Shown here: in pieces, positions 26,301 to 33,513 of the stretch
How the letters are laid out: each line of letters opens with the position of its first letter
Numbering within the stretch: the stretch's first letter is position 1
Source: JACQFK01 sp964619955
GTDB lineage: Bacteria; Planctomycetota; MHYJ01; JACPRB01
Assembly (NCBI GenBank): GCA_964619955.1
Contig: CAZUJF010000036.1
Location: forward strand, 1-57,178
Length of the DNA: 57,178 bases
Direction: 5' to 3'
Notes under the pieces: generated by a model
What the model was told of the DNA's origin: nothing
Database searches by the model: none
Seen by the model: the letters and a program-made list of their open reading frames with translations, nothing else
Translations under genes and position numbers: made by a program

Positions 26301-26566
26301 CGAAGCAGGCGACGGCGCTGCGCTACCCCGGCTGGGACGGCAGCTTCGTGGTGGCCTCGGGGGGCGCGCCGGTGCGGCTCGTCAACGAAGGCGGCAACGT
26401 CACGAAGAATTTCGAGGCGGGGGGTGCCTTCATGTACGACGTGGCCGTGAGCGGCGACGGCCTGTGCGTGGCGGCGGGCGGCCTGGACGGAACGCTCCGG
26501 ATCTGGAGGATGCCGGACGGCCTGGTCCTGGGCGCCTACCCCGCCCCCACGCCGGCCGCCCGATAG
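23327..26566 (+). CDS. Secreted c-type-cytochrome-like / WD40 / coiled-coil protein
   Basis: 1079 residues, GGAGG before the ATG. Signal peptide 1-24. Residues 40-145 are the planctomycete cytochrome-C-like module with CLACH (Cys57, Cys60, His61), predicted to bind haem covalently. WD40 repeats follow (about 160-480; for example LAFSPDGSLLATGG), then a very long Lys/Glu/Ala coiled coil (480-770), then more WD40 repeats to the C-terminus (LAFSPDGRTLASGG, LAFSPDGTLLASGG). The coiled coil splits one propeller from another. A large periplasmic scaffold or electron-transfer role is likely but unproven. Confidence 0.88.
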   Translation: MTNASRTLAAALAALLLGASGGAAQEKADGPIAINVPKRDKPVDFRSEVFPILKSQCLACHHAKEPEGGLILESPRHMIIGGDNGPAVVPGKGAASLLVQVSARTKKPHMPPKKNKVDARPLTSEQLGLIQLWIDQGAKDSSTGAAMAPPKWQSVAAAWNPVYAVALDAQGLYAACGRAGRLHIYHVPSGRLVDQPVDPKLAALAAPGTPGLVDRDAVYALAFSPDGSLLATGGYRSLKLWKREAAASEGRIALPADVKVAALSADGRQLAVAGADPIVRVFDLAAGRGPVELKGHAEAPAVLRFSPDGTKLLSGSNDKSVRIWKSADGAALGRLESPVPVTAAEWTPAGLATAGADGLVRLWALPDAKSLEEAAPKAAPVKELKAGGPVAALAASPAGLLVGAADGKISLWNLETGAKGKDAAHGAALTSLHASPDGRRWLSVGGPVAILWNAETAQKIAELRTDGPARAKDLAAQARLTFAGAEVAYRQQNVKTLEENKKKEEDEVKKATEALPLTEKALKEKEEALAKTKTDREAAEKALADVQKAGAAAKARAEEAARLLAAGPAGPEPKKPEGDGAGTAARKQLDTLAKVMDAAAKKADEAAKALQQSGEDAAKKAAAEAAKKECDEALAKAKSERDGAQKALEKADQEAQAYAKAKSERAAAQKALETAKTAADAALKASDAQLKDAQTKKDNAVKAESGAMSALDGARLNLESAKGRIEKAKDAVEKGVKAIAEANQKVEAEKQAQKDTEARRKAAAEDLAKARLAVRSAGFLLDGALAAIGDETGRLHLFGAEKGVDAGTIEAHPAQAVLAVGVAGASRVSVAADGTVRNAVLTPKWTLAWSVEPVEAEQAPVDRVLALAFSPDGRTLASGGGVPSREGELVLWNAADGKPVKTVLPSHSDSIFDLAFSPDGTLLASGGADRFARVFDVASGKVRKSFEGHTHHVLGVSWNRTGRTLASCGADEVVKVWNYESGQQIKTIPGFAKQATALRYPGWDGSFVVASGGAPVRLVNEGGNVTKNFEAGGAFMYDVAVSGDGLCVAAGGLDGTLRIWRMPDGLVLGAYPAPTPAAR

Positions 26567-26580
26567 CCGCCCGGCCGGCG

Positions 26581-27267
26581 TCACCCCAGGCGCCGGCGGG
26601 CTTCGTCCAGAATCTCGCGCGTGGCGCGGGCGCCGCTGCGGGTCACCCCCAGCGCCCGGACCTTCAGCAGCATGTCGAGGTCCCGGACGCCCCCGGCGGC
26701 CTTGACCTGGACGTGCGCCGGGGAGTGCTTCCGCATCAGCGCCAGATCCTCGAGCGTCGCCCCCGAGGAACCGTAGCCCGTGGACGTCTTCACCCAGTCC
26801 GCCCCCAGCTCGCCGCAGATCTGGCAGAGCCGGATCTTGTGCTCGTCCTTCAGGTAGCAGTTCTCGAAGATGACCTTCACCTTCTGACCCGCCGCGTGCG
26901 CCGCATCCACCACGACCTTGATGTCCCGGCGGACATAGTCCCAGTCCCCGCTCAGCACCCGGCTGATGTTGACCACCATGTCCAACTCTTCGCCGCCGTC
27001 CGCCAGCGCCTCCCGCGCCTCCGCGAGCTTCACCCCCGTCGTGTGCCCGCCGTGCGGGAAGCCCACCGTCGTCGACGCCTTCACCGCGCTCCCCTTCAGG
27101 ATCTCCGCGCAGCGCTTGAGGTAGTGCGGCAGGATGCAGACGCTCGCCACGTCGTACTCCAGCGCGAGCTTGCAGCCCTGCTCCAGCTCCGCCGACGTCA
27201 GCGACGGCGTCAGCAGCGAGTGGTCGATCATCTTCGCCAGGTCTTTCAGCGTCCAGTCCATGCTCAT
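26581..27267 (-). CDS. deoC: Deoxyribose-phosphate aldolase
   Basis: 228 residues. It cleaves 2-deoxyribose-5-phosphate to glyceraldehyde-3-phosphate and acetaldehyde. The Schiff-base lysine lies in DWVKTSTGYGSSGATLED, and the second active-site lysine in VQVKAAGGVRDLDML; LDMVVNISRVLSGDWDYV supplies the conserved Asp. The length is normal. ATG 27267 has AAGGGGA immediately upstream and lies 5 nt after the Gfo/Idh stop. It is the third gene of the GntR-Gfo/Idh-deoC operon, consistent with sugar or nucleoside catabolism. Confidence 0.95.
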   Translation of the reverse strand: MSMDWTLKDLAKMIDHSLLTPSLTSAELEQGCKLALEYDVASVCILPHYLKRCAEILKGSAVKASTTVGFPHGGHTTGVKLAEAREALADGGEELDMVVNISRVLSGDWDYVRRDIKVVVDAAHAAGQKVKVIFENCYLKDEHKIRLCQICGELGADWVKTSTGYGSSGATLEDLALMRKHSPAHVQVKAAGGVRDLDMLLKVRALGVTRSGARATREILDEARRRLG

Positions 27268-27272
27268 TCCCC

Positions 27273-28424
27273 TTAAACCTTGATGTCCACCCAGCGGCGC
27301 GTGCGGTTGCTCTCCAGGATCGCGTCGCAGAGGACGATCTCCCGGTGCCCCTCCGCAAACGTCGGAAAATTCGGCGGCGCCGACAGATCGCCCTTCGCGA
27401 TGTACCCGTGGAACGCCCGCGCGAGATTCTTGACCGTGTCCGGGAAGCCCTCGGGATGGCCCCCCGGATACGACGTGCACGAACGCCCCTCCGGCGTCAT
27501 CAGCGACGGATCCCGCAGCAGCACCTCGTTGGGCCGCTCGCGGTGGCCGATCCAGAGCTCGTCGGGATGCTCGCTGTCCCAGGCGAGCGCCTCCTTCGTC
27601 CCGGCAACCTCGAACGTGACGCGGTTCTTGCGGCCCGCCACCACCTGCGAAACGGCAACGCTCCCGCGCGCGCCCCCGCGGAAGCGCAGCAGCAGGTGGC
27701 CCGCGTCGTCCGTGTCGATCGCGACGGGCTCCGTCTCCTGCGCCGCCCCCAGCTTCCCGCTGAACGTCTCGACCTCGCCCTTGGGACGCCGCCGCACCGG
27801 ATGCACGGTCTGCAGGTCCGCGCAGACCGCCTCGATCTCGAGTTCGGTGATGTACTGGACCAGATCCAGCCAGTGCGTGCCGATGTCCGCGAGCGCCCGC
27901 AGCGCGCCGCCCTCGGACGCGAGCACGCGCCAGTTGTAGTCGGTGTCGAAGAGCAGCCAGTCCTGGATGTAGCCGCCGTGCACGTGGAGGATGCGGCCCG
28001 CCTCGCCGGCGCGGACGCGCGCGGCCGCCTCGTGGCAGACGGCGTTGAAGCGGACGTTGTAGTGCACGCCGGCCGCGACGCCCGCCTGCTTCGCGAGGCG
28101 GACGAGTTCCGCGGACTCGACGGCGCTCATCGCGAGCGGCTTCTCGCAGAGCACGTGCTTCTTCGCCGCCAGGATCGTCTTCACCTGCGGAAAGTGGTGG
28201 CGGTTCGGCGAGGTGACATGGACGGCGGCCACGTCGCGGTCGGCCAGCAGTTCGTCCAGCGATGCGTAGCCCTTCGGGATGCCGAGCGCCGCGGCGGCGC
28301 GGCGGGATTTCTCGGGCGTGCTGCCCAGGATGCCCGCGACGCGGACGCCCGCGCGGCGGAGTCCTTCGACGTGGACGGGGCCGATGAATCCGGCTCCGAT
28401 GACGGCGGCGGCATGGCTGATCAT
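27273..28424 (-). CDS. Gfo/Idh/MocA family NAD(P)-dependent oxidoreductase
   Basis: 383 residues. N-terminal Rossmann fold: AAVIGAGFIGPVHVEGLRRAG (glycine motif). The EKPLA motif (HVLCEKPLAMS) is the family's catalytic lysine region, and ADIGTHWLDLVQYI contains the conserved Asp and His of the C-terminal domain. These enzymes oxidise sugars or cyclitols. GGAGG precedes ATG 28424, which overlaps the GntR stop by 4 nt (ATGA). Expected to act in the same pathway as the deoC product and under GntR control. Confidence 0.92.
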   Translation of the reverse strand: MISHAAAVIGAGFIGPVHVEGLRRAGVRVAGILGSTPEKSRRAAAALGIPKGYASLDELLADRDVAAVHVTSPNRHHFPQVKTILAAKKHVLCEKPLAMSAVESAELVRLAKQAGVAAGVHYNVRFNAVCHEAAARVRAGEAGRILHVHGGYIQDWLLFDTDYNWRVLASEGGALRALADIGTHWLDLVQYITELEIEAVCADLQTVHPVRRRPKGEVETFSGKLGAAQETEPVAIDTDDAGHLLLRFRGGARGSVAVSQVVAGRKNRVTFEVAGTKEALAWDSEHPDELWIGHRERPNEVLLRDPSLMTPEGRSCTSYPGGHPEGFPDTVKNLARAFHGYIAKGDLSAPPNFPTFAEGHREIVLCDAILESNRTRRWVDIKV

Positions 28425-29203
28425 CGATCCTCCTCGAGGTCCGGCCCGACGAAGACCCCGGACGCGGGGCGGCGGGTCTGGACGGGTCCCAGGGTGGTGT
28501 TGAAGGCGTAGCGGTCGCCGCGGTAGAGCGTGCGCTCCCACCAGAGGGGCGCGCCGCCTTCGAGGTGGCCGAGCGCGGTGACCTGAAGGGCGGCCGCGGC
28601 GCGGGAACTGCCCAGGGCTCGCGCGTCGGCGGCGCCCAGGATCACGGCGCGGATGGTCTGCGCGGCGCCCGCGATGCGCAGGCCGCAGCGGTCGGTCCAG
28701 TAGGCGTAGAGCGAGCCGGCGGCATCCGCGCGGGTCAGCGCGGGGCAGCGGGCGGCGGCGACCCAGCGGCGCTCGAGGATGACGGGCCGGCCGTCCGCCA
28801 GCCGGAGTCGCTCCATGAAGTGCAGGCGGCCGTGCTCTCCCTCCCCCAGCAGCGTCCGCAGGCGGCGCGGGGCCTGGGCGGCGGACACGGTCCGGAACTC
28901 CAGCACCCGCGTCGACGGCTTCTTGCCCGCCGCCTTCGCCTTGCCGGTGAAGCTGACGAGGTCGCGCAGGTCGTAATCGAGCACCACGCCGCGGACGTAG
29001 GTCCCGAGCCCCTTGCGGAATTCCAGGATACCCTCGCTCACGAGGTTGGAGAGGGCTTTGTTCGCCGTGACGCGGCTCACCTGGAAGCGCTCCGCGACCT
29101 CCCGTTCCGTCGGGAAGCGGTCCCCCGCCTGGAACTTCCCCGACCCCAGGAGGCGGCGCAGCTCCCCGTTGAGCTGCTGATACATCGGCTGCCGGACCAG
29201 CAT
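28421..29203 (-). CDS. GntR/HutC-family transcriptional regulator with UTRA domain
   Basis: 260 residues. The winged helix-turn-helix covers about 8-75 (GDRFPTEREVAERFQVSRVTANKALSNLVSEGILEFRKG, quoted here only as a position guide in pieces: PTEREVAERF, VSRVTANKAL). A UTRA ligand-binding domain follows (about 95-250; HFMERLRLADGRPVILERR). It would sense a sugar or related metabolite and repress the operon that it heads. A near-perfect 29-bp palindrome lies 12 nt before its start codon, a strong candidate operator. Confidence 0.92.
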   Translation of the reverse strand: MLVRQPMYQQLNGELRRLLGSGKFQAGDRFPTEREVAERFQVSRVTANKALSNLVSEGILEFRKGLGTYVRGVVLDYDLRDLVSFTGKAKAAGKKPSTRVLEFRTVSAAQAPRRLRTLLGEGEHGRLHFMERLRLADGRPVILERRWVAAARCPALTRADAAGSLYAYWTDRCGLRIAGAAQTIRAVILGAADARALGSSRAAAALQVTALGHLEGGAPLWWERTLYRGDRYAFNTTLGPVQTRRPASGVFVGPDLEEDR

Positions 29204-29215
29204 CGTCGCCCTCTT

Positions 29216-29244
29216 TTGGCCTAGTGGCTATGCCACTATGCCAA
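29216..29244. promoter_or_regulatory. 29-bp palindromic operator upstream of the GntR operon
   Basis: Centred at 29230: TTGGC-C-TAGTGGC, spacer TAT, GCCACTA-T-GCCAA. Twelve of thirteen outer positions pair perfectly. The inner half-site AGTGGC...GCCACT fits the GT...AC style of HutC-type operators. It sits 12 nt upstream of the regulator's ATG, so binding would block transcription or initiation. Confidence 0.7.
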
Positions 29245-29269
29245 GCGACGGGGGCCGCGTCAAGCGGAA

Positions 29270-30823
29270 TCAATCCTTCATGCGGGCGAGCAGGTTGGCG
29301 GTGATCTTCTGGACGCGGACGTCGGGCCCCTTGGGCGCGGCCCCGTGCGCGGCGGGGTGCTTGTAGCCGGGCGGCTCCGAGAGGCCGTCCGCCCACCAGC
29401 AGGTCGCCGCGTTGAAGACGAAGTTCCCCTTCGGGCCGGGGTAGACGGTCGCCGTATAGACGCCCTCCCCCGAAGCGCTCTTCGTCTTCCCCGTCGCCAC
29501 GACCTCCAGGCCCGGGATCGGCGCGGGGTCGCCGTGCCATTCCCAGCCGACCAGGCCCGGGACCGCGTCCCCCGCCTTCATCCCCGTCCCCTCGAAGAGC
29601 CAGTGCTCGGGTTTCGCGCAGATCCAGTCCGCGCCCCCCACGACCATCGCGGTGCTGCGCGCGCCGACCAGGTCCGCCTCGTTCGGCGCCTTTCGCGGCA
29701 GCGTCTTCATGCTGTCGAACATCTTGTCGCTCACCGCGTCCGGCGGCCCGAAGCGGTCCAGGCGCCGCATGATGCGGTTCTTGCGGCCGTCCTTCGCGTC
29801 CGAGAACTCGATCAGCCCGCAGCACGTGTTGCCCGAGAGAAACGCCACGTTCAGCCCCGCCGCGATCGCCGCGCGCAGGTTGTGGAACATCGCGAGGCTG
29901 TAGTACTCGTCGTGGCCGACCGAGAGGAATCCCTTCACCCGCTTCAGCCCCGCGGGATCCGTGTGCAGGTCCAGGTTCGAGACGTACGTCACGTCGTATC
30001 CGTTCTTCTCCAGCCAGAACGCGAGCGGATACTCCCAGAGCAGGAATTCGCCGCTGCCCGTCGACAGCGGCTGGTTGAGGATCTGGTTGTACTTCCCGTA
30101 CGGCCGGTCGAAGCTCACGTCTACGCCCGCGCCCCAGTACCACTGGCTGCGGCCGTCGTCGTAGAGCGAATACTGGCTCGGCCAGCGGTTGTAGGCCTGC
30201 CAGGTCGTGTCCGAACACTGCACCATGTAATCCGCACGCCGGTTGTCGCGCACGACCAGCACCGCGTAGCTCTGCACGCCGCTCTTCCCGGCCGTCAGCT
30301 TCGCGAGATACACGCCGCTCACCCAGTCGGCCGGGATCTTGATCGACGTCGACGCCGCCCAGCGGCAGACCTTCAGCCGGTTCCGGTCGACCGGCGGATT
30401 CTCGCGAGGCTCGCCCTTGAAGTCGCCCAGCGCCGCGACGAGCCGCGCCCCGGCGCCGCCGTAGTAGCCCATCCGGTAGAGGTCCACCTTGAAGGACGAC
30501 TCGGGATCCGTGCTGACGTGGAGCGTGACCTCGTCCCCGGCCCGCGCGCTGGCATGCGAAAAATACCCCTCGATCCAGGGGCAGCGCCACTTGGTGACGG
30601 GATCCACCTGCGGATTCGTGAGGATCCAGTCGCGCGTCCCGGGCTTCGCGTTCTCGTCCCCGATCAGATCGCTGCGCTGTTTCGTGACGGGCGCCGGCGC
30701 GCCGGGCGTGGACGGGACGACGTCCGCATCCCCGGAACAGCCCGCGATCGCGCCGGGCAGGAGCGCCGCGGCGCCCATCGTGGACATCGCGGCCAGGATC
30801 TCGCGTCGGGTCGGCGTCGTCAT
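29270..30823 (-). CDS. Exported protein with N,N-dimethylformamidase beta-subunit-like domain
   Basis: 517 residues. A Tat-like, lipoprotein leader (TRREILAAMSTMGAAALLPG, then AIAGC). A short beta-sandwich (about 75-165; EVTLHVSTDPESSFKVDLYR) precedes the large domain that resembles the C-terminal part of dimethylformamidase beta subunits (YDVTYVSNLDLHTDP, FLSVGHDEYYSLAM, NVAFLSGNTCCGLIEF). The SVGHDEYY motif is characteristic. GAGGA lies just before the ATG. The true reaction is unknown; DMFase activity should not be assumed. Confidence 0.75.
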   Translation of the reverse strand: MTTPTRREILAAMSTMGAAALLPGAIAGCSGDADVVPSTPGAPAPVTKQRSDLIGDENAKPGTRDWILTNPQVDPVTKWRCPWIEGYFSHASARAGDEVTLHVSTDPESSFKVDLYRMGYYGGAGARLVAALGDFKGEPRENPPVDRNRLKVCRWAASTSIKIPADWVSGVYLAKLTAGKSGVQSYAVLVVRDNRRADYMVQCSDTTWQAYNRWPSQYSLYDDGRSQWYWGAGVDVSFDRPYGKYNQILNQPLSTGSGEFLLWEYPLAFWLEKNGYDVTYVSNLDLHTDPAGLKRVKGFLSVGHDEYYSLAMFHNLRAAIAAGLNVAFLSGNTCCGLIEFSDAKDGRKNRIMRRLDRFGPPDAVSDKMFDSMKTLPRKAPNEADLVGARSTAMVVGGADWICAKPEHWLFEGTGMKAGDAVPGLVGWEWHGDPAPIPGLEVVATGKTKSASGEGVYTATVYPGPKGNFVFNAATCWWADGLSEPPGYKHPAAHGAAPKGPDVRVQKITANLLARMKD

Positions 30824-30834
30824 AAATCCTCGTT

Positions 30835-31464
30835 TCAGGGCCGCTGCTGCGGGGCCATTTCCAGCCAGGGGTCCCGCCCCAGCATCCAATAGAACGCCAG
30901 CGTCCCCAGCCACGCGTGACTGAAAGACAGAATCCACAAATTCGGCCTCCGATGGAAGGCCCAGGTCCAGAGCAGCCCCGCCGCCGCGGTCATGCCCGCG
31001 AGCGGCAGGTCCGGCAAATGCGCCACGCCGAAAAGCAGCGCGGTGGTCACAAGCACCGCCGGCTCCGGCAGACCCGCCTTCCGGAGATTCCCCGCGAGCA
31101 TGACCTGCAGCGCGAATTGCTGCAGCAGGGCCCAGACGGGATACACGAGAAAGACCCAGCCCGCGCCCTTCCCCAGCGGGGCGCCGCCCCAGTACGCGAG
31201 GTGAATCCTCAGCGACACGAAGATCAGCGCCGAGATCCCCAGATAGAACGGCAGCGAGGACTTCAGATTGTCGAGCCGGAAGCCCCAGTCCCGCCAGAGT
31301 CCCGGCGTGCGGACCGCGCGGCGGACGAGGTAGACGGCCCACAGAACGGCGACGACGCCGAGGTAGGGCAGCTTGAGGTCGAGGACGTTCTCGAAGAGCA
31401 GCTGCAGGCCGCCGGTGGCGAGCATCGCCCCGAGTTCCCAGAAGGCGCGGCGGCGCTCGGTCAC
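30835..31464 (-). CDS. CPBP-like intramembrane protease homologue with altered motif 1
   Basis: 209 residues, GTG start, about seven hydrophobic segments. The CPBP (Abi) signature is partly kept: LFGVAHLPDLPLAG gives FxxxH, and SFSHAWLGTL gives the third-motif His. The first motif, normally EExxxR, reads QQFALQ, so the catalytic glutamates are replaced by Gln. It is therefore probably not a standard protease. It lies 5 nt downstream of the isomerase gene on the same strand, suggesting co-transcription. Confidence 0.7.
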   Translation of the reverse strand: MTERRRAFWELGAMLATGGLQLLFENVLDLKLPYLGVVAVLWAVYLVRRAVRTPGLWRDWGFRLDNLKSSLPFYLGISALIFVSLRIHLAYWGGAPLGKGAGWVFLVYPVWALLQQFALQVMLAGNLRKAGLPEPAVLVTTALLFGVAHLPDLPLAGMTAAAGLLWTWAFHRRPNLWILSFSHAWLGTLAFYWMLGRDPWLEMAPQQRP

Positions 31465-31469
31465 TGGCG

Positions 31470-32294
31470 CTACTCGGTCATCGCATCGACGCGGCGCAGA
31501 TAGTCGATCGACTGCCGGGCGATGTATTCCGGCCCCGGCGCGTAGTTGAAGACCTCGACGGAGAGCCAGCCCTTGTAGCCGGCCTCCTTGAGGGCCTTCA
31601 TGATCGGACGATGATCCACGGCGCCCATGCCCGGACCGAGCAGGTTCGGGTCGTTCGCGTGGAAGTGGTGCAGATACGGCGCGCTGCGGCGGATGACGTC
31701 GGGGATCGGATCCGTCTCCGAGCCGCTCATCGCCTTCACGTCGAGGTGCAGCCGGAAGCGGGGATGATTGAGCCGCTTGATGAGTTCGATCCCGTCGTCG
31801 CCGGTGCGGAGGAAATCCGTGTCCACCGGCGAGAGCGGCTCGATCGCCAGCGTGACGCCGCAGCGTTCCGCCTCCGGCAGCGCGCGGCCGTAGACCTCCT
31901 CGGCGTAGCCGAGGGCGCGCTCCCGCGTGATGCCCGGCAGCAGGTTGCGCTGCTTGGGCGAGCCGATGACCAGGAACGTGCCGCCCAGGTCGGCGCAGAG
32001 GCGGACGAGGTCGACGAAGTAGTCCGCCGTGCGGCGGCGGATCGCGTCGTCCGGGGTCGTGACATAGAGGCCCTTGGGGGACACGAGCAGCCAGTGCAGG
32101 CCGATGACGGGGACGCCCGCCCGGCGCGCGGCGTTGGCGAGGTCGCGGCGCTTCTGGGGCTCGACCTGGCCGGCATGTTCGCCGATCGTGAACGGCGCGA
32201 CCTCGAGGCCCGTGTAGCCGAGGCGGGCGGCGCACTCGAGGGTGGCGTCCCAGGTCCAGTCCGTGAAGGTTTCGTTGCAGATGGCGTAGCGCAT
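31470..32294 (-). CDS. Sugar phosphate isomerase/epimerase-like TIM-barrel protein
   Basis: 274 residues of the xylose-isomerase-like / AP-endonuclease-2 TIM barrel. Metal-binding residues: LAIEPLSPVDTDF (Glu), FRLHLDVKAMSG (His and Asp), LHHFHANDPN (His) and LSVEVFNYAPG (Glu). Likely isomerises or epimerises a sugar, keto-acid or inositol derivative. A minus-strand TATTCT ends exactly 6 nt before its ATG, so the message is predicted to be leaderless. Divergent from the lipoprotein gene at 32372. Confidence 0.88.
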   Translation of the reverse strand: MRYAICNETFTDWTWDATLECAARLGYTGLEVAPFTIGEHAGQVEPQKRRDLANAARRAGVPVIGLHWLLVSPKGLYVTTPDDAIRRRTADYFVDLVRLCADLGGTFLVIGSPKQRNLLPGITRERALGYAEEVYGRALPEAERCGVTLAIEPLSPVDTDFLRTGDDGIELIKRLNHPRFRLHLDVKAMSGSETDPIPDVIRRSAPYLHHFHANDPNLLGPGMGAVDHRPIMKALKEAGYKGWLSVEVFNYAPGPEYIARQSIDYLRRVDAMTE

Positions 32295-32300
32295 CGAAGA

Positions 32301-32306
32301 AGAATA
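32301..32306 (-). promoter_or_regulatory. -10-like TATTCT, leaderless spacing
   Basis: Minus strand, 6 nt before ATG 32294. Forms a divergent pair with the TATAAT at 32360. Confidence 0.5.
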
Positions 32307-32357
32307 AGGAATGGAGAATGAAGAATGAAGCTTTAAGAATCCGGAATCGGGAATGCG
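32305..32357. repeat. Purine-rich GAATGRA short repeats between divergent genes
   Basis: Five or so GAATG/GAATGAA units with A-rich spacing lie between the two -10 elements. The tract is strikingly purine-rich on one strand. It may affect DNA bending at the divergent promoters or may be simple sequence drift. Confidence 0.35.
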
Positions 32358-32359
32358 AC

Positions 32360-32365
32360 TATAAT
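32360..32365 (+). promoter_or_regulatory. Consensus TATAAT, leaderless spacing
   Basis: Perfect TATAAT ending 6 nt before ATG 32372. Confidence 0.6.
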
Positions 32366-32371
32366 CCGGCC

Positions 32372-32959
32372 ATGCGCGCCTGCACGGTCCTGCTGCTCCT
32401 GGGGGGCTGCTCGTACTCCCTGGAGGACGACCTGGGCGAGGCGCGCGCGCAGATCCGCTCGCTCCAGAAGCAGATCCCGCCCGAGGCCCCGCTGTGGATC
32501 TCCGAGGGGCCCGACCGCTTCGACGCGTTCACCGAGGACGGCTCCGCCTCCGTCCCGCGGCACATCCATGAGCACGTGCTCTGGAAGCTCTCCGAACTGC
32601 CGCCTGCGGCCGCGGACCTGCTCGTGCAGGGGACCTTCGACTACGAGGCCTGCCGGAAGAATCCCGGGATCTTCCGGGGAAGATTCTGGCGCGTGAACGG
32701 CCTCATCGGGGACCTCCGTCCCGGGCCTGTCGAGCATCCGCGGCATCCGGTCCCCGCCGCGCACTCGGGCGCCCTCTTCGACGAGGCCCGGCGCGTGATC
32801 CTCTTCCACCTCGCCGAGAAGCCGGAGGTGCTGACGCTGCACGAGGACTCCGTGACGCTGGGCGCGGTCTTCGTGCAATGGGTGGAGTACGCGTCCAAGT
32901 CGGGCCGCCTCGTGTCGGCCCCTTATTTCATCGGAAAACACCTGAGGCGGACCCTGTGA
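32372..32959 (+). CDS. Small lipoprotein of unknown function
   Basis: 195 residues. Leader MRACTVLLLLGGCSYSLEDD has a lipobox (LGGC), followed by a short coiled-coil segment (EARAQIRSLQKQI). The rest shows no domain I can name; it has RFDAFTEDGSASVPRHIHEHV and ends IGKHLRRTL. ATG 32372 follows TATAAT by 6 nt. The stop overlaps the start of the HIT gene (GTGA), so the two are translationally coupled. Confidence 0.6.
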   Translation: MRACTVLLLLGGCSYSLEDDLGEARAQIRSLQKQIPPEAPLWISEGPDRFDAFTEDGSASVPRHIHEHVLWKLSELPPAAADLLVQGTFDYEACRKNPGIFRGRFWRVNGLIGDLRPGPVEHPRHPVPAAHSGALFDEARRVILFHLAEKPEVLTLHEDSVTLGAVFVQWVEYASKSGRLVSAPYFIGKHLRRTL

Positions 32960-33471
32960 ACAAGAAGCTGCACTGGCTCTGGGCCCCCTGGCGCATCCCC
33001 TATCTCCGGCGCATCACGAAGAAGGGGAAGGACCCCGCGCCCTGTTTCTTCTGCGCCTACCGGAAGACGCCGAAGCGGGACCTGAAGAACCTGGTGGTCC
33101 ATCGCGGCCGCGAAGCGTTCATCCTGCTCAACCGCTTCCCCTACCAGGGCGGGCATCTGATGATCGCCCCGTTCGAGCACAAGGCGGACCTGGCGGACTT
33201 CACGGAGGTCGAGCGGGCCGAAACCTTCGACTTCCTCATCCTGGCCCAGCGCGTGCTGCAGGAGGCGATGCATCCGCACGGCTTCAACATCGGCCTCAAC
33301 GTCGGCCGTCCGGCCGGCGCGGGCGTGCCCGGCCACCTGCATTTCCACGTCGTGCCCCGCTGGATCGGGGATACGAATTTCATGACGTCCGTCTGCGACG
33401 TCAAGGTGATCCCCCAGGCCCTCGAGGAACTCTGCGGCGAGCTCCAGAAAAGCTTCCGCAAGGGCCGATAA
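32956..33471 (+). CDS. HIT-family nucleotide hydrolase/transferase
   Basis: 171 residues, GTG start. The histidine triad is HLHFHVVP (His127, His129, His131), where the middle-to-last His carries out nucleotidyl transfer. A CFFC pair (Cys30, Cys33) near the start, together with a later His, probably binds zinc, as in the Ap4A-phosphorylase-like HIT group. The N-terminus WAPWRIPYL is also typical of that group. Likely substrates are Ap4A or other nucleoside phosphates. Confidence 0.9.
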   Translation: MNKKLHWLWAPWRIPYLRRITKKGKDPAPCFFCAYRKTPKRDLKNLVVHRGREAFILLNRFPYQGGHLMIAPFEHKADLADFTEVERAETFDFLILAQRVLQEAMHPHGFNIGLNVGRPAGAGVPGHLHFHVVPRWIGDTNFMTSVCDVKVIPQALEELCGELQKSFRKGR

Positions 33472-33513
33472 TACTCCGGGCGGAAAGACCGCCCCGATTT
33501 GGGGGATTCGTCG

